Of a stretch of DNA of 64,000 bases, positions 35,301 to 48,191 are shown in pieces (within the stretch, counting starts at the first letter, position 1; every line of letters starts with the position of its first letter). Made by a program: the position numbers and the translations under genes. Origin of the DNA: Crambe crambe (lineage: Eukaryota > Porifera > Demospongiae > Poecilosclerida > Crambeidae); the NCBI GenBank assembly GCA_963924555.1, contig OZ004584.1:248001-312000 (forward strand), written 5' to 3'. Below the pieces are notes generated by a model, which searched no databases, was not told the DNA's origin, and saw nothing but the letters and a program-made list of their open reading frames with translations.

Positions 35301-38300
35301 GCTGACAACGCCTCACTAGCCTTTGCCACCATTCTGTTCACTGCATATGACATTGGGTATGAGAACCTGACTGTTAACACGTCTGGAACATCTCTGATTC
35401 CGGGAACAAGTCTCGATAACTTAAACAGGTATAGCCTGACGCTGACACCTGTTAATAACATCAGTGCTCCTATTGGTCACTTCGAGATGGCTCTCAAGAC
35501 GCTTCAGTATTTGAATTCTGCTGAAGAACCCAATCTGACCACACGCCGAATCCAGTTCAGAATTGGTGATGGAATTGGTCTCAACATTCCATTCCCAGTA
35601 ACAGATGTTTCAATCCGCCTTGTAAATGATCCTCCACAGTTCGATTTAAGTGGAGCCACTCCTTGGCCAGGGAGTGTTTCTATGGTAACGTACTCTGAAG
35701 GTCAAGGTTCAGCAAGGATCGTAGACTCCAATGCAACTCTCGTGGACTATGACGATGATGTAATGCAGTCAGCACGTGTGGTGATCCTTTCTCCACCTGA
35801 TATGAATAACGAGGTCCTGAATGCTTCAACCGTCTCCCCAAACATCTCTCTCCTCTACATCTCCAATGGCAGCGAACTGCTACTCACTGGTCCAGCAAGC
35901 ACTGAAGAGTTTCTCGATATTCTGAAAACCGTCACCTATGAGCACCTTCATTCCAATCCCTCTACCATACAGCGCACCATTCAATTCACCGTCTCTGATG
36001 GAATAAGTGACAGCCTACCAGCCTTGGTCCATCTCTTCTTCGGTGCCATCAACAACCCTCCACTCTTGGATTTAAATGGAGGCAACACCACGGGTGTGAA
36101 CCACACATCTGTGTTCCGGGAAGAAGAAGGACCGGTTGTCATTGTGTCTCCAGATCTATTGCTGCAGGATATCGACAATAACACTTTAACCTACATCAGG
36201 GTGAGGATTTTGAACGCCCGAGACGGAGAATCCGAGATCCTGTCCGTAAATGACGTCACTCAAACTAGCGCTCCTTTAGATGAGAAACACGTGACTTTCT
36301 GGAACTTTAGACCAATGCAACACTACGACAATGCCACCTCAACACTCACAGTCACAGGGTTAGACTCAGTTTACGAGTACCAAGAAGTCTTGAAGACACT
36401 GAGGTATGACAATTTAGCAGATGAACCGAATTCTGAGACTCGAAATGTTGAGTTCTTCGTATTTGATGGTCTGTTGGAACTCTCGGGAGTTTTTGCATAT
36501 ATCGAAATTGAAAATATCAACGATTCACCCTTCTTCAATCTGTCTGTCCCACTCTTTGCTCCTTCGATTCCAGAGGATGTGGAGGATTTGGAAAATCCTG
36601 GATGGTCTGTGGAAGAGATTATTGGTTCTGGACTCATTCTGGATGATGATGCAGATCCGGAACAGGGAATTGCCATCACTGGAATTGATTCTGGGAATGG
36701 ATACTGGGAAGTGACATGGGACTATACTACTGACAGAGATGCATTCAGATCTGGATCTGGATCTGGATCTGGGATGTTAGGTTTGGGGAGTGGGTTATCA
36801 GGATCTGGAATGAATGACTCAATTCCCAATATTGGTTCTGGATCTGGAGACAACTTGAATACATCAGTGCAGCCAACTCTTCCATCTGTGAACCAAACAC
36901 AAAATGATTCAGATTCTGGATCTGGATCGGGATTCAATTTTTCTGGGTTCATATCTGGATCAGGTTCTGGATCTGGACTTGGGTTTGAACCCACCACTGA
37001 CCCTTTTCCGACATTGGAATCTCTTACTCCCAAATGTTCCCCCTCTACACCCCCTGCAAGACCTCCAGTGACACAAACCTTCTATGCCAACTGGCTCCGC
37101 CTATCAAACACCACAAGTACTGCCATGGCAACGGTCCTGAGGGCAAACGGTAACCGAACTCGAGTCAGGTTTGTCCCGTTGCGAGACTTTGAAGGACAGT
37201 CCAGCCTGACATTCAAGGCGTGGGACATGACGGACAATCTTGCTGATGGTGCAGTAACTAATACTGAGAGTGCATCAGAGAGAGATGCCTACAGCTCGGG
37301 ATCGGTCACCATCAGTGTCAGAGTGGACATGATAAATGATGCTCCTCTTCTTCCTGCAAACACGACTTTTAATCTTACGGGAATCAATGAAGACGACACC
37401 ACGTCATTTGGGGATGATATCGGTGACCTGGTACGGGAAGTGAGGGATGTGGATGCTAGTGATCTTGTATTTGGTGTTGCCGTGGTTTTAGCAGATGAGA
37501 GAAATGGAGAGTGGCAGTTTAGTGTTGACGGTGGAAGGTTGTGGAGCACCATGAATGTGGTGTGTCCGTATAACGGAACTGTCCTCAGCTCTCAGCCTCC
37601 AGGAAGGAACAGAATACGATTCAGACCTTTCAGAGATTTCAACGGTCTGGCTTCGTTCTCCTTTGTGGCGTGGGATCTCACATCGGGAGAAACCTCTGGG
37701 ACAACTGGAGTGAATACCACGTCTTATTATCCTGTGACGAGTCCCTTCAGTGCCACGAGGGGAACAGCAACCATCCAAGTGGACCCTGTCAACGACTCTC
37801 CTGTACTCACTCAAGGATCCAGGTTGAATGACGTCTTGGAAGACACGCCTCCATTTGAGAATAACGGGACCCTCGTATCGGATATTGTTGATGGATTTTA
37901 TCATGATGTCGATGTTGGATCTGAACTTGGGATTGCTGTCGTTGGAGTCGATCCTCGGTATGGGATGTGGGAATGGAGATGTCCGGAATCTAATGACTGG
38001 CGGGAGTTCTTCGGAAACTTCATCTACATGATTCGAGTTCCATTCTACCCTCGTTCAGAAAAGGCCACTCTATTGGCCGGAGATTGTCAGATTCGCTTTC
38101 TACCGAATCTCCACTTCAACACCCTCAGGGACACTGATGGGAGACTCCGCCCACTTGAAGACCTCCCATTCATAGACATCTTGGGATGGGACAACACAGG
38201 GGTCACAAGGGGACTATCGGGAAGGTTCGGCATCGATACCACATATAATAACAACAGTGTGACCAATGAATTCAGTGCCATAGCAATGAGAGCTGTCGTG

Positions 38301-41300
38301 CGCATTGTATCTGTCAATGACCTTCCTGACCTCCAGATCAGTTCCCGTGGAAACGGCACTTCATTCACGACCCAGTTCACTGAAGAGCAAAACTTTGTCA
38401 GGATTGTGGAACCGGATTCAGTTTCCATCACAGACTTGGATCATGCCAATTTAGATTCCATACTGATAGTCGTTAGTAACAGTTTGGATCCAGGAATGGA
38501 AAGTCTCTATCTTCAGACTCTGCCCAATGCTACTAACATCCAGATAGACGAGGCTAACATGGTGGTTAATGTGACCATCACTAATTCTTCAGGAGTGACA
38601 AGAAATGAACAAATCGGTTTCCAGTTGAACATTTTCAGTGGTCGCTCCCGGCAGCCATCAAGTCTGAGATTGAGTGCCCCTCAGGGCATGCCACGGGCTA
38701 GTGTTGAGGCATATGAAGTGGTCCTATCTCTGGTGGTCTACATGAACCGTCATCGTGAACCCAATAATGCCACACGACTCATCCAGTTCTTCGTGGACGA
38801 CTTGGAGCAGAACAACACAATGGTGAATACGCTGGTCGAGATTCTGTTACTCAATGACAATGCACCAAACCTAACCAACTACCTCACTCATGTCGACTTC
38901 ACTGAAGGTCAAAGTTCTCCAGCTGCCATTACTTCTGATAATCTAACCTTATTTGATGCTGACCATAACGAGTTCTTCTACATGAAGAATGCCACTCTCC
39001 GACTGTCTCCCATACCGACTGCTGCTGAAGAGAACGTCACAGTGGACCTTTCAAATGTTCCTCCTGGAACTAACATTAGTGCCTTTTATGACCCTCTCAC
39101 TGGCCAGCTTGCGATAACTGGAGATGCTAATGTGAGTGTGTACGAAGACATTTTGCGAACAGCTGTCTACCTCAACAGCATAGAGGAACCACCTCCTGGA
39201 ATCAGAAGGGTTACCTTTCAAGTGGATGATGGGATAAACCTTAGCAACCTGCAGATGCTTGTAGTGAATGTGATTCTTGTTAACGACAGAGCTCCAGTTA
39301 TCGTAACACCAAATGACACCTTTGTATTCACAGAAAGAACTCATCCTGTTGCTATAAGCAATGGCCTATCTATCAGTGATCCAGATAGTGGCAATTTCAC
39401 TCTACAGAATATCACGATTATCATCACGAATGCTTTTGATGAGGAAGAAGAGGTTCTCAATGTGACTGTATCAGGGGATGTCATGTCTCAGTTTCAATCC
39501 AATGGATCAGAGAACGTCCTTGTGCTGATAGGACCAGCTTCCATTGGTGACTTTCAAAACACTCTCTCTACTCTCACTTACACCAACATGGCAGAAGAAC
39601 CTCACCCTGCCACACGGTGGATAACACTCCAAGCCAACGATGGTGACTTCAACAGCGAACTCCAGCTCATACTCGTTGAAAGCAACCTTGTTAATGACCT
39701 TCCTGTCATCTCCTTCCCACCTCGTGAGACAATTGTGAATTATATTGAAGGGGACGGGCCGTTACCCATCGCTAGGAACATCACACTCAGTGACAACGAT
39801 CACGAATACCTCACCCTAGCAACAGTGATGATCAGAAACCTGTTGGACACGTCTGACGAGCTCCTGAACGTGACCATTCCAGAAGGAGTAAATATATCTG
39901 TGAGTTATGATCTCGATTCCGGTCTGCTGATGCTGAGAGGGAACACCTCCATAGAAGACTACCAGGAAGTGCTGAGAAATCTGACGTATGAAAATTTGGA
40001 AGCCAATCCTGGCTTTCCCAACTCCAATGCTCGGATGATCGAGTTTGTCCTGTTTGACGGTCGCAACTATAGTGTGGAAGTGATTCTAACATTGACTTTC
40101 GATTCCGTCAACGATGCTCCCATTCTGGATCTGAATGGTGCTGATAAGATTGGAACTGGTTTCAGCACCACCTTCACTGAGGAAGGGTCGGAGGTCTTCA
40201 TTACAGATCGTGATGTCATTCTATACGATATTGATAACACATCTCTGTCCTACGTAAACATCACACTCTTAAACCGGTTAGATGGGTCCAACGAGTTGTT
40301 GCAAGTCACCATGAATATGTCCGATGACATGAGTTTGCCAGTCTTTATGTATGAAGATGGAAGTCTGTTCTTAGCTGGACTTGATTCTGTCGATAATTTC
40401 CAATCTGCACTAGCCTCCGTGACGTACGTCAACTTAGCAGATGAACCTGATTACACTAACCGTACAATATCCGTTACCGCTAGCGATGGTCTCCTTGAGA
40501 GCAACGTGTACTTTGCTACCATTGAAATCCTGGCCGTTAATGACCCCCCAAGGCTGTTCATTTCCGGGGGTAGAGGAAGGCCAATTATCACCACAGAACC
40601 TCCAACCACTGCCCAGCCCCCCACAACATCCATGCCCTCTGCCAATGATAGTAGAATATTGGGGTCAGGTTCTGGATCTGGGTTGAGTGGTTCTGGAATG
40701 GGAACTGGTTCAGGATCTGGATCTGGATCCAGATCTGGATTATTAACTGGAAGTGGGGTGGAATCTGGATCCGGAATGGATAACCCACTCACTATGAATG
40801 ACACGGACAGAAGTGGAACCATTCCTCCAACCACAAGTCCAACTCTGGATCCACGATCAATGTTTGAGAATGTCACTCTGGAGAGCAGCGGAAACTTCTC
40901 AACGTTCTATGCAGAGAACTCGCGCCCTGTGGCTATCACAGATGCCCTTGGGGTACTGATTGAAGATGACGATGATGTCATCCTCTCGAGACTTGAGGTG
41001 ACATTGCAAGGAGTCGGAGATGATGGCCTTGAAACCATCTTCATCGATAGCAGCTCAATCAGTGACACCCTGGCTCGAAGGATCTTCTTGGCCACTCCAG
41101 GATTTGGAGGATTCTTTGGCAATGATATGACCTGTGTGAGTGGCAGTGGGGCTGTGATGTTTGAAACCATCAACCTCTCTCTGAATCTGAGCCTAGCAGA
41201 ATGGGAAGAAGTGGTACGGAGTTTGAGATACTGCAATTCTGATGATCATCCTATAGCCGGCACTAGAACAATCTCATTCCGGATCCAGGATCCAAATGGG

Positions 41301-44300
41301 GCTTGGAGTGACGTGCAGAATGCAACAGTAGAGGTATTTCCCATAAATGATGCTCCTTCGTGTGACACTGGGTCAATTATAATCACGATAGATGAGGATG
41401 GGAACATCACGATCCCCATCCTACGCAACTGCTCCGATCATGAAGAGACTCTTAACAGCTCCTCGATATTCATTCTCCCTCGACGTCCACAAGAGTTAAT
41501 TGGAAGTGATGAAGTGCTTCAAGTAGATGAGGCAACAGGTGATATCATCTTTGCTCCTGCCCAGGACTTCAATGGACGGCGAGTCTTTGCCTTCCAGGCG
41601 TGCGACTCAGAAGGAGCGTGCTCTCCCCCTCAGGACATCACCGTCTTCATCAACGCTGTCAACGATCCTCCATTCCCTGCAAATGACTTACGGGTCTTTG
41701 TTGGAGAGGACACACCCACCACAGTCCCTCTGAACATCTATTTTGGGGATGTGGAAGACGACCTCATCCCAAATAACCCCAACCCACGGGTCAGAAATGT
41801 TGGGAGGACATCGGGAGGAACTTTTGTCATACAGAATGATACCAACTCAACATTTATCTACACCCCTTTTCCGAATTTCATCGGCCAAGATGTTCTCATG
41901 TTGGAGGTGTGCGACAGTAGAGACCTCTGCATAAACATCACTTTACAAATCCTCGTCAGCAGTGTCAACGATCCCCCAAGCATCACCATCCTGTACCCCG
42001 GAGGTGTGCCACCCTTCGTGACAGCTGAAGACACAGCTGTGACCTTGATGGTACGAGTCAGGGATGTCGAGGATCGTTCGGTCTTAAATGTTTCCGTCAT
42101 TTCTGTTGCTAATGGAACAGCAAGAGTTAACAGTACCCCTCCAATCCTCGAGCTGGAAGCAGTCACTGATGCCCAACTACAGACAATGGGAATAGATTAC
42201 ATTCCAAATCTGAATTTCTTTGGTGTTGACTCAGTCATGATAGAAGCAACAGACTCAGATGGGAACTCCACCAGAGCCACTCTTATGGTGAGAGTCATGT
42301 ACATCAACGATCCCCCAATATTTGGAATCACTCAGATCACCATACTGGAAGATGCCATCACCACGTGGAGATTGCCGCAGGATCTCAACATAACTGATCC
42401 CGAGGAGGCACTTCATGCCGGGTCCTTCTCTATCGTGCAGCAACCCACGGAGGGAAACCTGACTTACACGTTCAACGAGACACACTTTCAAGTAACGGGG
42501 ATTTATCCCGAGTTTGGCATCCTGACATACTATCCTCCAGCTCATTTCTTCACCAGAGGCAACCAGACTGTAACATTTGCCCTACAGGCATGTGATACTG
42601 ATTCCAGGACCACGCCTCTGTGTGCCAATGCTACCTTCCAGCTTATGATTGTGTCCGATAATGATGCACCTCGACTCCCGCGATTGACCTTTGATATCTC
42701 CGAAGATGGGTCCATGCGACTGAATCTCTGGGAATTCACATCCGATGTCGAAGAAGGGCGTCCACCAATGGAAAACATCACCCTGATTGAACCCTTCCCA
42801 CTAAGGGGTGTGGCCACATATGACCCTTTAACGGGCTACTTGAACTACAGCACCAATCAGAATGACTTTGGACTGGATTATGTCTACTACAATGCGTGTG
42901 ACAGTGAGAATCATTGCAGCCCCACAAGAGGGGAGATCCAGTTCACGATCCTGGAAGTAAATGACCAGCCAGTGGCCATGGATTTCCTCCACATTGCCAG
43001 GGAGGACGACTTCGATTTGATTGGTTTCTTCAATAACATCACGGACAATGAAACGTCCAATCTTCGTATCAATATCGTCAATGGAACTGAAGGTTCTTAT
43101 GTCGATGTGTGGACGACACCAATTGGTGGTCGCTTACGAGTATACCATGCCCACCAGATTATCACCTACTTGCCTCCTCCAAATTATGTTGGTCCGGACA
43201 CCTTTCGCTACTCTGTGTGTGACACATGTGACCCTCGTCGTGACCGGGAGCTGGGGAGAGTGGGTACAGAGCCTCAGTGTCAGAGACAAATTGAAGAAAA
43301 TGGTGGTAGTATCATCGGTAGCAATGGGACTTACATAACCTGTGACGAAGGCACTGTGGAGATAGCAGTGGCCAACATCAACGATGTTCCCATTGTGGGA
43401 GACATAGCAGGCGTGACTCCAGCTGGACAGGTACTGATTTTTACCCCTTTTGAAAACGCCTTCGTGCAGTCTGATTCCTTACTCATGAATATTGGATCAT
43501 ATTTCTACCGCAACTCATCGGCAGCTGTCTATGAGCCAGACGACCAGCAGGTATATTCTGCAGCTGAAAACCAACTGAATTTCACTCTGTATAACTTGGA
43601 GAACGAGACAGATATAGATGAAAAGTCACTCCGTGTCTTATCTCTTCCTTCTCGGGGAACTATTACTATAGAAACAGTTGAGAATCGAAGACGAATCATG
43701 TATCTCCCCAGAGAAACATTCAGTGGATACGACAGCTTCCGTTTTGAAATCTGTGATAAAACTCGTGCTGAGGGAGATAGCCCTCGCTGTTCAGAGGGCA
43801 CGGCCAACGTGTGGGTGACACGACCTGGTCCCCTGATCCAATCAGTAACGGCAATAGGAGCAAGAACAAATGGAGAATTTACTGACTCGAAAGTGGGCAG
43901 TGGAGACGTTTACTCTTTAGTATTTTCAGAAGCCACTAACCGTCCTCCTCATGGGACTAACACGACAGTGTCTTCTTCTGATATTAATAACATCTTCTCC
44001 TTTGATTCGCCATTTTTCATAGATGAAGTGTCCCCATCGCCATACACTGGCCAATGGGTGTCCTCCACTGAGTTCCGGATCACAATCACAGACGAGGGCT
44101 ACCCCACCCCCTTCAGAGCTCGTACAGTGGGTGGAGTCAAGAGTTTGAGCAGCATTAGGGTGGGGGAATGGAATGTCTCTGTGTCGTCCAATCGGGGACC
44201 CTGTGGAGGATTTGATAACAGGGGTCAGCGGATTTTGAACCCTGATCCTTACTGCCTGATGACGGCCGATGGTACTAGTTTGCAAGCAGCTTCCACCTCT

Positions 44301-46656
44301 CCCGTTCTGCGTGGGGACTATGGACTCAAGATACCAAACATTAGTAACATTATCATCAGGAATGTAGCAGTGGACGATTCTATATTGGAAAGACTACTTT
44401 CTCAAAAGATTCTCTTCGATGGATCCCAGATAGCTTTTCTTCTCCAGCCTCCATTTTCATATGAACAGCTCGCCGTTTACTGCGAAAAAGAGGCATCGGA
44501 ACTCTTGGATGCTAATCTTCTTGGTGATTCTGCTAGTCTCGTTGTGGTTGGTTGTGCTAATCTTCTGAGCGATGGAAGCAATGCAGACGACATTTACAGC
44601 CAGAATATCCAAACGATGGAACAGCGATTTGCTGTCAATAATCGAAGAAGAAGGGATGTGTCTGAGGAAGATGTTCTCATTAATAGTGATCATGCTCGAG
44701 TTAGAAGACAAACGCAAGTGAGTCCCAGTTCGTACCCCTTACCAGTGGTGTCGGAAGTAGTCCTACAACTGAACAGCCTCACGAATCCACGCAGTGACCC
44801 TGCAAACGACCCAACGGGATTCGTCAAGTTGATGCAACAGAGTTTCAGCTTTGCCACTGTCATTGATGTTATATCGGAAACCCTCGGGATTCCCAGAGAT
44901 GTCCTGCAGGGTTATATAACTGTGACACCACTAGCTCAAAATACTTCATTCTATTACGAATATGACGACGCTCTGACCCCTCAGATTGTGCGAGTTGTAG
45001 CTGCAGATCCAGATAATGGTGATGTTGGGTTTGGAGCTGGTGACACCATCTCGATATTCTTCGATCGTGCAACTGACCAACCGAATGTAACTTTGAAAGC
45101 GAATATCGATCGCATCTTCACTTTTGATCCTGATCTTGGTAATTCGTATACAGGTGTGTGGTTATCTCCCAGTGTGTTGGAGATTACAATTGTTGATCCA
45201 GGACTAGAACCCGGTCCGGGGGTGATAAGGCCGTCCACAAATCCCGTGATCTTCAACCTCACTTTCACTCCCAACATCTTCCACACTGGCAGCATAGTGA
45301 CAGGAAATAACACCATCTTGCCCACTGGTACTCCTTGGTGTGTTGGCGTCAGTGTGTGTGGGAATAGGACCTTTTCTGGTGGTGAAGCAAGAACTGTTGG
45401 TATCTGCAGTGCTAATGGACTATCCTGTCGTGCTTATCAAGGATGGACTGATCTGACTGGAAGTTTTGGTGATGGAAGAGGAGTTCTTGCACCACCATTT
45501 CCATGGTGGTGGATCGTCATAGCGATAGTGATTGTTATCATCATTGTGCTGCTGATTGTAGCCATATATTCCATTTATCGTTACTACAAGCACAAGGGAC
45601 AGAGGAAAGAAGCCCTCAGGGTGGTCCGCAGGTGGAAGAAAGATCACTTTGCCCCAGGGAAGGAGGCGGAGGCAAAAAAGAAAGAAGGACCTAAGCCATG
45701 GGTGACACCTCCTGATGTCTCGACAATGAGGGATAACCCTGATCCGTTTGATGGCAGTTTGAGAAAACTTCCAGAAGTCGTGAAGAGGCCACCAACGGCC
45801 ATGACGGATGTGGAGAACCTTCCTCCCGTACCTTCCTTCAAGCCTCGTTCCCTCCCCCAGATCAGACCCTCTGTGTCTTCCTTGCAGTCCGTGATAGGAG
45901 GGAGTGTCCCTCGGAGGAACATAAGCACTGGATCTCTTCCATCCCCACTGGTGAGTCGGACAGTCCCAGGTTATATACATGCATAATAATTACACTAATT
46001 ACTAATTTGTTCAGGGTCTACCTCCTTTGGCGCAGTCACCCATTGGGCCACCTGCCTCAGTTGAGTCTGTGAAAGTCCTACCCCCTCTGAGGGGTGGGGC
46101 AGTGGGACTACAAGCCAGCCGAGCCCTGGGAAATCAAATGGGAGCAACAGGAACAGTATCCATGCCTGGTTCAATAGTCCCCCGTCGTCTACCCACCCTT
46201 GGCCCTCAAGCAAGACTTGGAACAATCACTGAAGACAAAGGGAAAGGTCCCAGCAATGGCAGGCCAACTGTGAAGAAGTCTCCACACACATCAGATGAAG
46301 AAAGTGGTGCTACTGTGATATCCCCACCTTTCTCCCCCACACGCCCTCTCCGTCCCATGGGGCCTCTTGGTATCAACACACCCCTCCCACCTATTGTCGG
46401 GGGAGGAGGAGGCACAGGAAGTGGCCTCCCACCACTTCGACGTCCACCTACCAACTTGAATCTTGGGGAGCTACCAACTACTATGTCCCCTCGGAGAGTA
46501 TCCACAGACCCCTTCAGTTCCGAACCCCTGAGTCAGATACGCCCTGTGGCTGGACCTGCTCCTCTGAGCCCCATACGAGCACCACCAGGACGCATCTCAC
46601 GAGCCCCACCCATTCCAGAGACACAGGTGTCTCCAAACAAGTCCAATAAAAACTAG
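20821..46656 (+). CDS. Giant single-pass protein: Calx-beta, Ig, FN3, P-domain and cadherin-like repeats
   Basis: Seventeen exons keep phase: 20821-20917, 21052-21204, 21419-21664, 21737-21889, 21967-22185, 22281-22472, 22653-22802, 22905-23201, 23341-23429, 23687-23900, 23976-24135, 24205-24398, 24957-25301, 25571-26235, 26424-26798, 26955-45950, 46015-46656. About 7,728 residues. Order: signal peptide (1-26); two Calx-beta domains (33-289; LPVNDDTSTVCAEF); Ig-like (290-403; VIFTCEVEG); two FN3 (404-603); two further Calx-beta-like units (604-836); a dystroglycan-type cadherin-like unit. Exon 16 adds two P-domains, a tripled super-repeat of VNDAPVL-type modules, more cadherin-like repeats, furin-type sites, a helix (7367-7390) and a Pro-rich tail of about 338 residues. 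Many NxS/T sites and Ser-Gly islands suggest a heavily glycosylated adhesion protein or proteoglycan; ligands are unknown. Exon 13 uses a GC donor. Confidence 0.9.
23203..23312 (+). repeat. Intronic tandem repeat of TCATGTGATCACCA units
   Basis: About five copies of a 21-bp unit, AAGTCATGTGATCACCAnnAT, fill the intron between exons 8 and 9 of the giant gene. The core TCATGTGA is also frequent at 11216-11264, 50748-50766 and 51119-51170. Confidence 0.85.
24430..24900 (+). repeat. Dispersed repeat family B, long copy
   Basis: An intron of the giant gene is filled by several degenerate units containing CACATTTGAGTGTTATTGGT, AAATTTGGCCATTTTTT, TTTTATGTGACTGATTTAG and CCTAGGCATCATGCTGAATG. Related sequence lies at 838-1035 in the SRCIN1-like gene. 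Confidence 0.75.
25366..25512 (-). repeat. Dispersed repeat family A, copy 2 (inverted)
   Basis: GACTTGGGACCCATCC and the following AGGTTTTCTCC and TTGTCCTTTGTTGAGAGG words are the reverse complement of the family A copy at 3222-3392. It occupies the GC-AG intron of the giant gene. Confidence 0.75.
26268..26331 (+). repeat. (CAGA)n microsatellite
   Basis: About 15 tandem CAGA units, followed by CAAA units, in the intron before exon 15 of the giant gene. Confidence 0.95.
26955..45950 (+). other. Single 18,996-nt coding exon of the giant gene
   Basis: It is open in one frame without a stop, bounded by a good acceptor (CTTTGCAG) and donor (CTG|GTGAGT), and enters and leaves in phase 0. It encodes about 82% of the protein. 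Regions by nucleotide: P-domains 27660-28785; first cadherin-like units to 29500; super-repeat copies 29500-32810, 32810-35670 and 35670-38860; further related modules to 40550; Ser-Gly island 40660-40790; tandem cadherin-like units 41370-43800; paired unknown domains 43830-45330; helix 45504-45575. Confidence 0.9.
27660..28785 (+). other. Two P (Homo B)-type domains within the giant protein
   Basis: The first runs from SIRVSSMGTVGDVDVIVDIR to EWLLHVTDLLLENDNGRLIR, with the hallmark HSWIGDLKLEL. The second begins VDLAVLVQLGVSPLATRLYI and ends GKWTLILSPDEELDSTLLGW. It is split by a Ser-Gly-rich insert. P-domains usually accompany subtilisin-like convertases; no protease domain is present here. 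Confidence 0.75.
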
Positions 46657-46789
46657 TTTGAGTTTGGAACCACATGTTATGATTGAAACTGTAGTCTAAT
46701 AATGTAGTTACTATGACAATATACTTTGTATTAGCAATATTATTATCATTGGTGAAAATTTAGCAACAAATCACTCCACTGGTGGATTA

Positions 46790-46795
46790 AATAAA
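46790..46795 (+). terminator. Poly(A) signal AATAAA, giant gene
   Basis: AATAAA lies 133 bases after the giant gene's stop and about 80 bases before the convergent LSM12 stop. Confidence 0.55.
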
Positions 46796-46875
46796 CATTA
46801 ATGATTACATTGCGTGTGTGCGTGTGTTGTTGTTTTTTTCAGATGAAATGAAGTGACATATTTTCCCCTGGCATT

Positions 46876-48191
46876 CTAGTCTCCATTTACATGTTTTTTC
46901 ATGATCTGTGTATATAATCAAACACTGTTAGCTAAGGTTGTAAAATCTACTATAATTTACTGAGTGGTATTCCAGGTATGGAGGGGGGGGTTTGGCACTA
47001 CCAGTTTAGAGGTGAACTCCAACTAGTGAAACTAGACACTCTGAAAGAGGATAACCTCTCAATACAGGATAATTAAAAGCACCTTTGAAAAATACAAGTC
47101 TACAAAGGAAAAAAGGATGGGTCCCAAGTGTGTCCATTATCCGGGATAATCACTTGGCTAGATGAAGGGAGTGTCCCCCCAAAATCACCACCTGCTTACC
47201 TGTTTGCGGATGATATCTGAAACTTTTGGAGGTCCAGAGACTGAATTGGGAGTGTATGGGGGAGGAATGCGAGTGTCACCTAGGACGACGATCACCTGAC
47301 CATCCCACCGCGTGTCAGAGTAACTAAATCAGCAAGAATTAAAACATAAGTCATGCAAGTAAAGTTGGATATCCTGTTTAGGGTGCATAGTTGTCTAACT
47401 TCCTTGAATACCACCATCATGCTTCCTCATCAAGCCTTAAAGGTAGACCTTGATTGAGGAAGCAGTAACTCAGAAGTTTGAAACATGAAGCTAGTGGTCA
47501 GGTTACATTTTTCTTATGTGGTTGAAGAGCTGTTGTGCCTCGGGGGTGACATTGATCCCATAGGCTTGGACCTGGCTTTTGCGTGCCTCCATGCTGCCTT
47601 CCAGACGTTTGCGGACCTTTGGAAGACTGACTGGGAGGTTGTGGTGAGGCTGTCTCACGTCTGAGGATGAGGAGGGCAGAATGTTCAGGTCGGTAAGGTA
47701 GCGGAGATTGATCACATGGATGTTGGTAGAGGAACCCCCATTTCCTACACAAAGGTTGCATCCCAAGAAGGTATGAATTATAGACAGAAATTGTGTTTTC
47801 GCAAAATGCATTTGTAGTTAGCAGGGGCATGATATACTTACAACACCTAAAGGCAGTACAATACCCACCTTTTATCACCTCTTATCAACATGATTGTGGT
47901 CAGAATGCTATTGTAAACTTTAGAAGATCAAATATTTTTTCCCCCTACAGCAATGGATTCCCTCCATGCATAATTGGCACCAAAAAAGCACCACTCTAAA
48001 TAATATACCATGGAAGTGCAGTTTTAGCTAGCTAGCTAGCTAGCTATGGAGGCCTTACTTATGACGAGGGCGCCAAAATTTTCGTCTGTCGCAACCACAT
48101 TCCCTCTGATGTTGTCGCCCCTTGTGGTGACGCAGGAGAGGTGCGTGCCGGGAGGTAGGGTAACACTCCAGCTCTTGTTCCCCAGAGACAT
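46876..48191 (-). CDS. LSM12: LSM12 homologue
   Basis: Exons in transcript order: 48191-48059, 47744-47507, 47323-47200, 46905-46876. Phase is continuous, 174 residues. The N-terminal LSM-type fold has SCVTTRGDNIRGNVVATDEN, then HVINLRYLTDLNIL. The anticodon-binding-like C-terminal domain has YGINVTPEAQQLFNHIRK, then WDGQVIVVLGDTRIPPPYTP and SDIIRKQ. All parallel vertebrate LSM12 in order and spacing. LSM12 proteins bind RNA and ataxin-2-type partners and are linked to translation and NAADP signalling. The last exon is only 30 nt (ending KKHVNGD) and fits the family's final helix, but is the weakest part. The third intron holds a copy of dispersed repeat family A. Confidence 0.85.
47033..47150 (+). 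repeat. Dispersed repeat family A, copy 3
   Basis: Reads GACACTCTGAAAGAGGATAA, CTCTCAATACAGGATAA and later AAAGGATGGGTCCCAAGTG, TGTCCATTATCCGG. It matches 3222-3392 over most of its length. It lies in the third intron of LSM12. Confidence 0.75.

Noticed and set aside
20821..46656. Identity of the giant protein as sponge aggregation factor or FRAS/FREM
   Set aside because: Calx-beta domains are shared, but no Wreath domain or CSPG-then-Calx order is seen, so no such name is given.
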